Notes under the pieces: model-generated
What the model was told of the DNA's origin: nothing
What the model saw: the letters and a program-made list of their open reading frames with translations, nothing else
Databases searched by the model: none
Shown: piece by piece, positions 61,522-64,000 of the stretch
Layout: every line of letters starts with the position of its first letter
Numbering within the stretch: position 1 is the first letter of the stretch
Source of the DNA: Paenibacillus uliginis N3/975
Lineage (GTDB): Bacteria; Bacillota; Bacilli; Paenibacillales; Paenibacillaceae
NCBI RefSeq assembly: GCF_900177425.1
Contig: NZ_LT840184.1
Span: forward strand, 4,070,263-4,134,262
Length of the DNA stretch: 64,000 bases
Direction of reading: 5' to 3'
Position numbers and translations under genes: made by a program

Positions 61522-63282
61522 ATGGCATTGGACGGTATTGTAACACGGGCGATTGTGCATGAGCTTACAGCTTGTCGGGGCGCCCGGATCAGTAAAATAT
61601 ATCAACCGAATGAACGGGATATTGTGCTCCACATCCGATCACAGAACGGAAACGCCAAGATTTTGCTTTCCGCAAATCCGACGTATCCCCGGGTGCACCT
61701 GACGGAAGAGAGCTTCCTCAACCCGCCCGAAGCTCCGATGTTCTGTATGCTGATGCGGAAACATTGTGAGAGCGGAATTATCGAGGAAATCAAACAAATC
61801 GGCATGGAACGAATCATCCACATCCGTGTCCGGCAGCGGGATGAACTTGGAGATGTTTCCTCCAAAACGATCATCATTGAACTTATGGGCCGTCACAGCA
61901 ACATCATCCTCCTGGATCATTCCACAGGAACCATACTCGACGGAATCCATCACGTCACACCAGCGATCAGCAGCTACCGGATCATTATGCCGGGGGTGGC
62001 TTACACTGAACCTCCGCAGCAGAATAAGCTGAATCCACTGGAGACCGTGCAGGAACAGTTCCGGGAATCTTGTCTGCTCAGTTCAGATGATCCTATTGCA
62101 TGCCTGGTAGATTCTTTTAGCGGAATGAGTCCTCTTGCAGCACAGGAGATTGCCCATCGGGCTGGTTATACGACTGGTGGAGATCCTTCCAGTGCCGAGA
62201 AAGACTGCGGCGGGTTATGGAACGCTTTTTCCGAAATAATGACCGAAGTTGAAAACCACCGCTACACACCCGTGAGCGGAGTGAACGTCAAAGGGAAAAT
62301 GGTATTTTCCGTCATCCCGCTCACAATGCTTCCGGGGCAAACAGAGCATTACGACTCCCCTAGCAAATGTCTGGAAGATTACTACGGCGACAAGGCTCAG
62401 CGGGATACCGTTAAGCAGAAGGTGAGCGATCTGCTCCGTTTCCTGCAGAACGAACGCTCCAAAAACATCAAGAAGCTCGATAAGCTGCATGAGGATCTGG
62501 AGGAAGCCGGAGACGCTGACCGTTACCGCATTTCCGGCGAGCTGCTATTCGCCTCACTGCACAGTATTCAAAAGGGTGACAAACAAGCAGAACTGCTTAA
62601 TTATTACGACGAGGATCAGCAAATGATCACCATCCCGCTTGATCCTCTGCTGTCTCCGTCCGATAACGCACAGCGTTATTTCAAGAAGTACAACAAATAC
62701 AAAAACAGCCTGGCCGTTATCGATGAACAGCTCATCAAGACCCGTGAGGAGATCAGTTATATTGAAAACCTGCTGCAACAATTGGCCCACGCCTCACTGA
62801 ACGATATTGACGAGATACGAGAAGAGCTGATCCAGCAAGGCTATCTACGCGACCGTAGCCGCAAGACACGAAAGAAGAAAAAGAATGACAAACCTACACT
62901 GCATATGTACACTTCATCGGAAGGGATCGAGCTATACGTAGGTAAAAACAACTTGCAAAATGAATATGTCACGAACCGTCTGGCCTCGTCGAACGACACC
63001 TGGCTTCATACAAAAGATATTCCCGGTTCTCACGTGGTCATCCGCAGCGACAGTTTCGGGGAGAACACATTGCAGGAAGCTGCCCAATTGGCCGCCTATT
63101 ACAGTCAAGCCAAAGAATCCAGCAGCGTGCCCGTTGATTACACGTTGATCCGTCATGTTCGTAAGCCAAGCGGCTCGAAACCGGGGTTTGTCATCTATGA
63201 TCACCAAAAGACGCTATTTGTGACACCGGATGCACAGCTCATCAAGAGCCTGCCGAATGTTATTAAGAACCAGAGAAAGTAA
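61522..63282 (+). CDS. rqcH: ribosome quality-control protein RqcH (NFACT / FbpA family)
   Basis: The protein has 586 residues. The N-terminal NFACT domain starts MALDGIVTRAIVHELTA; a helix-hairpin-helix and a coiled coil (about 285-420) follow; the NFACT-R domain contains NDTWLHTKDIPGSHVVIRSD. Known role: with tRNA-Ala it adds alanine tails to stalled peptides on 50S subunits, marking them for degradation. Older literature calls such proteins fibronectin-binding. It starts just after AGATAGGAGAATGACG on the plus strand, divergent from the P-type ATPase. Confidence 0.95.
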   Translation: MALDGIVTRAIVHELTACRGARISKIYQPNERDIVLHIRSQNGNAKILLSANPTYPRVHLTEESFLNPPEAPMFCMLMRKHCESGIIEEIKQIGMERIIHIRVRQRDELGDVSSKTIIIELMGRHSNIILLDHSTGTILDGIHHVTPAISSYRIIMPGVAYTEPPQQNKLNPLETVQEQFRESCLLSSDDPIACLVDSFSGMSPLAAQEIAHRAGYTTGGDPSSAEKDCGGLWNAFSEIMTEVENHRYTPVSGVNVKGKMVFSVIPLTMLPGQTEHYDSPSKCLEDYYGDKAQRDTVKQKVSDLLRFLQNERSKNIKKLDKLHEDLEEAGDADRYRISGELLFASLHSIQKGDKQAELLNYYDEDQQMITIPLDPLLSPSDNAQRYFKKYNKYKNSLAVIDEQLIKTREEISYIENLLQQLAHASLNDIDEIREELIQQGYLRDRSRKTRKKKKNDKPTLHMYTSSEGIELYVGKNNLQNEYVTNRLASSNDTWLHTKDIPGSHVVIRSDSFGENTLQEAAQLAAYYSQAKESSSVPVDYTLIRHVRKPSGSKPGFVIYDHQKTLFVTPDAQLIKSLPNVIKNQRK

Positions 63283-63294
63283 TGGTCGAACTAA

Positions 63295-63520
63295 TGATTC
63301 TTAGTCTGAGCATCACTAAGAATGCGGATTATTCTTCCGATCGCTGTTGCCCCCAGATTTCTTTTATTATTTTATTCTAATGTTGAAATCCGGGGACAGC
63401 TTATGCTTTCGAAGCGAGCTTTCCTGTGGAAAGCTTCGGTCGACCACTACCGTTTCTCCAGAATAATTCCGCCTTCTCCGTTGAAGTACTTCCTTTTCTT
63501 TAGTTCAATCTATATAGCTG
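63295..63520. repeat. MITE-like repeat, copy 2 (about 226 bp, opposite orientation to copy 1)
   Basis: Most of this stretch matches the reverse complement of 33442-33685, including GCGGATTATTCTTCCGATCG, GCCCCCAGATTT, GAAGCGAGCTTTCCTGTGGA and the right terminal repeat AGTTCAATCTATATAGCT. The left terminal repeat is degraded. It follows the rqcH stop by 12 bases. Confidence 0.8.
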
Positions 63521-64000
63521 GGTGTGACTTCTACCTACACCCAGTTTCATTTTTCACATCACTTATCCTGTATTCGTAGCCATGTGCCCCTTATAGTACT
63601 CCGGATACGTCTCTCCACCGCATTCCTCACAGCTAAATTATCTTAGCTACCTTTTGTTTCTTGGGTATCGGTGACATCTCAAATCATCCTTTCCAGAACA
63701 TGCCTTTGAGATGGAGTACACGGCGTACTTCACCTTTACTTTCCCACCACCATGGCGGTGGTTTACTTGGAATACCTCTTGCTCGAGCAAACACGCATAT
63801 TCTTCAGTCTCCCACATAATATTTAAAAAGGTCTGCATGACGGGCGGTCATCTCACGTCAAGCAGACCCATAATAAAAAACTATCGTTTAAACGACTGCT
63901 TCCCGATAAATAATCGGTGATGCGGTCATTTTCTTTATCAGGAACGTTGCCCTTGTTCTTAAAATCGTGGGCAAAAAACAGTCGCCCACATCTTCACCCA
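63521..64000. other. 480 bases without a supported gene
   Basis: There is no frame with a good start and family pattern. Visible structures are a palindrome CCACCACCATGGCGGTGG at about 63747-63764, an inverted pair GGTCTGC (63830-63836) / GCAGACC (63861-63867), and GTGGGC...GCCCAC at 63967-63989. Several short broken frames suggest remnants of a mobile element. Confidence 0.4.

Noticed and set aside
63647..63838. A 63-residue protein near the right edge
   Set aside because: There is no ribosome binding site and no family pattern; it spans the CCACCACCATGGCGGTGG palindrome.

Overview
The window looks like a chromosome segment of a spore-forming low-to-mid GC Firmicute, most likely Paenibacillus or a close relative. 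The right half keeps the Bacillales order around rpmB-spoVM-rpe-rsgA-prkC-stp-rlmN-rsmB-fmt-def-priA-coaBC-rpoZ-gmk-remA-yloC-P-type ATPase-rqcH. It includes a 26-codon spoVM and a SpoVIF-like gene, and several genes start with TTG or GTG behind strong purine-rich ribosome binding sites.

Layout. (1) Bases 1-7425 are accessory DNA: the 5' end of an IS30-family element, then eight AT-rich gene cassettes, all on the minus strand, separated by GC-rich imperfect palindromes of about 110-180 bp. These palindromes behave like integron attC sites: they end in RYYYAAC/GTTRRRY-like boxes, and the two termini of each cassette are complementary to each other rather than to those of neighbouring cassettes. 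No integron integrase is visible, so this is an orphan cassette array. Cargo, reading on the minus strand: membrane protein, type I toxin-antitoxin module, an interrupted unknown gene, an HD plus CHAP fusion, GNAT acetyltransferase, P-loop protein, a broken histidine phosphatase carrying a 405-bp IS200/IS605-like element, and a NUDIX hydrolase. (2) 7611-19745 is a carbohydrate locus: a LacI-type regulator divergent from binding protein, two permeases, a GH13 enzyme, a DUF1861 protein, a GH130 enzyme, a GH2 beta-mannosidase and a zinc dehydrogenase. (3) 19876-34935 is a mixed region: an AraC remnant, an accessory SecA, an MFS transporter, a truncated haemoglobin, two MerR regulators, two paralogous alpha/beta hydrolases (one split by an amber codon), a LexA-boxed SOS operon with a Y-family polymerase, a purine permease, an SRAP protein and a SpoVIF-like gene. 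(4) 34954-63282 is the conserved housekeeping block (DNA repair, lipid or fatty-acid kinase, ribosome, PASTA kinase/phosphatase, translation modification, replication restart, CoA, nucleotide, methionine and lysine synthesis).

Two inverted copies of a 225-245 bp MITE-like repeat bracket the housekeeping block (33442-33685 and 63295-63520). A second family of short hairpins with compensatory changes lies between genes of that block. The main point of interest is the integron-like cassette array in a Gram-positive chromosome, with a type I toxin-antitoxin cassette inside it. All function assignments come from reading motifs; no database search was run.
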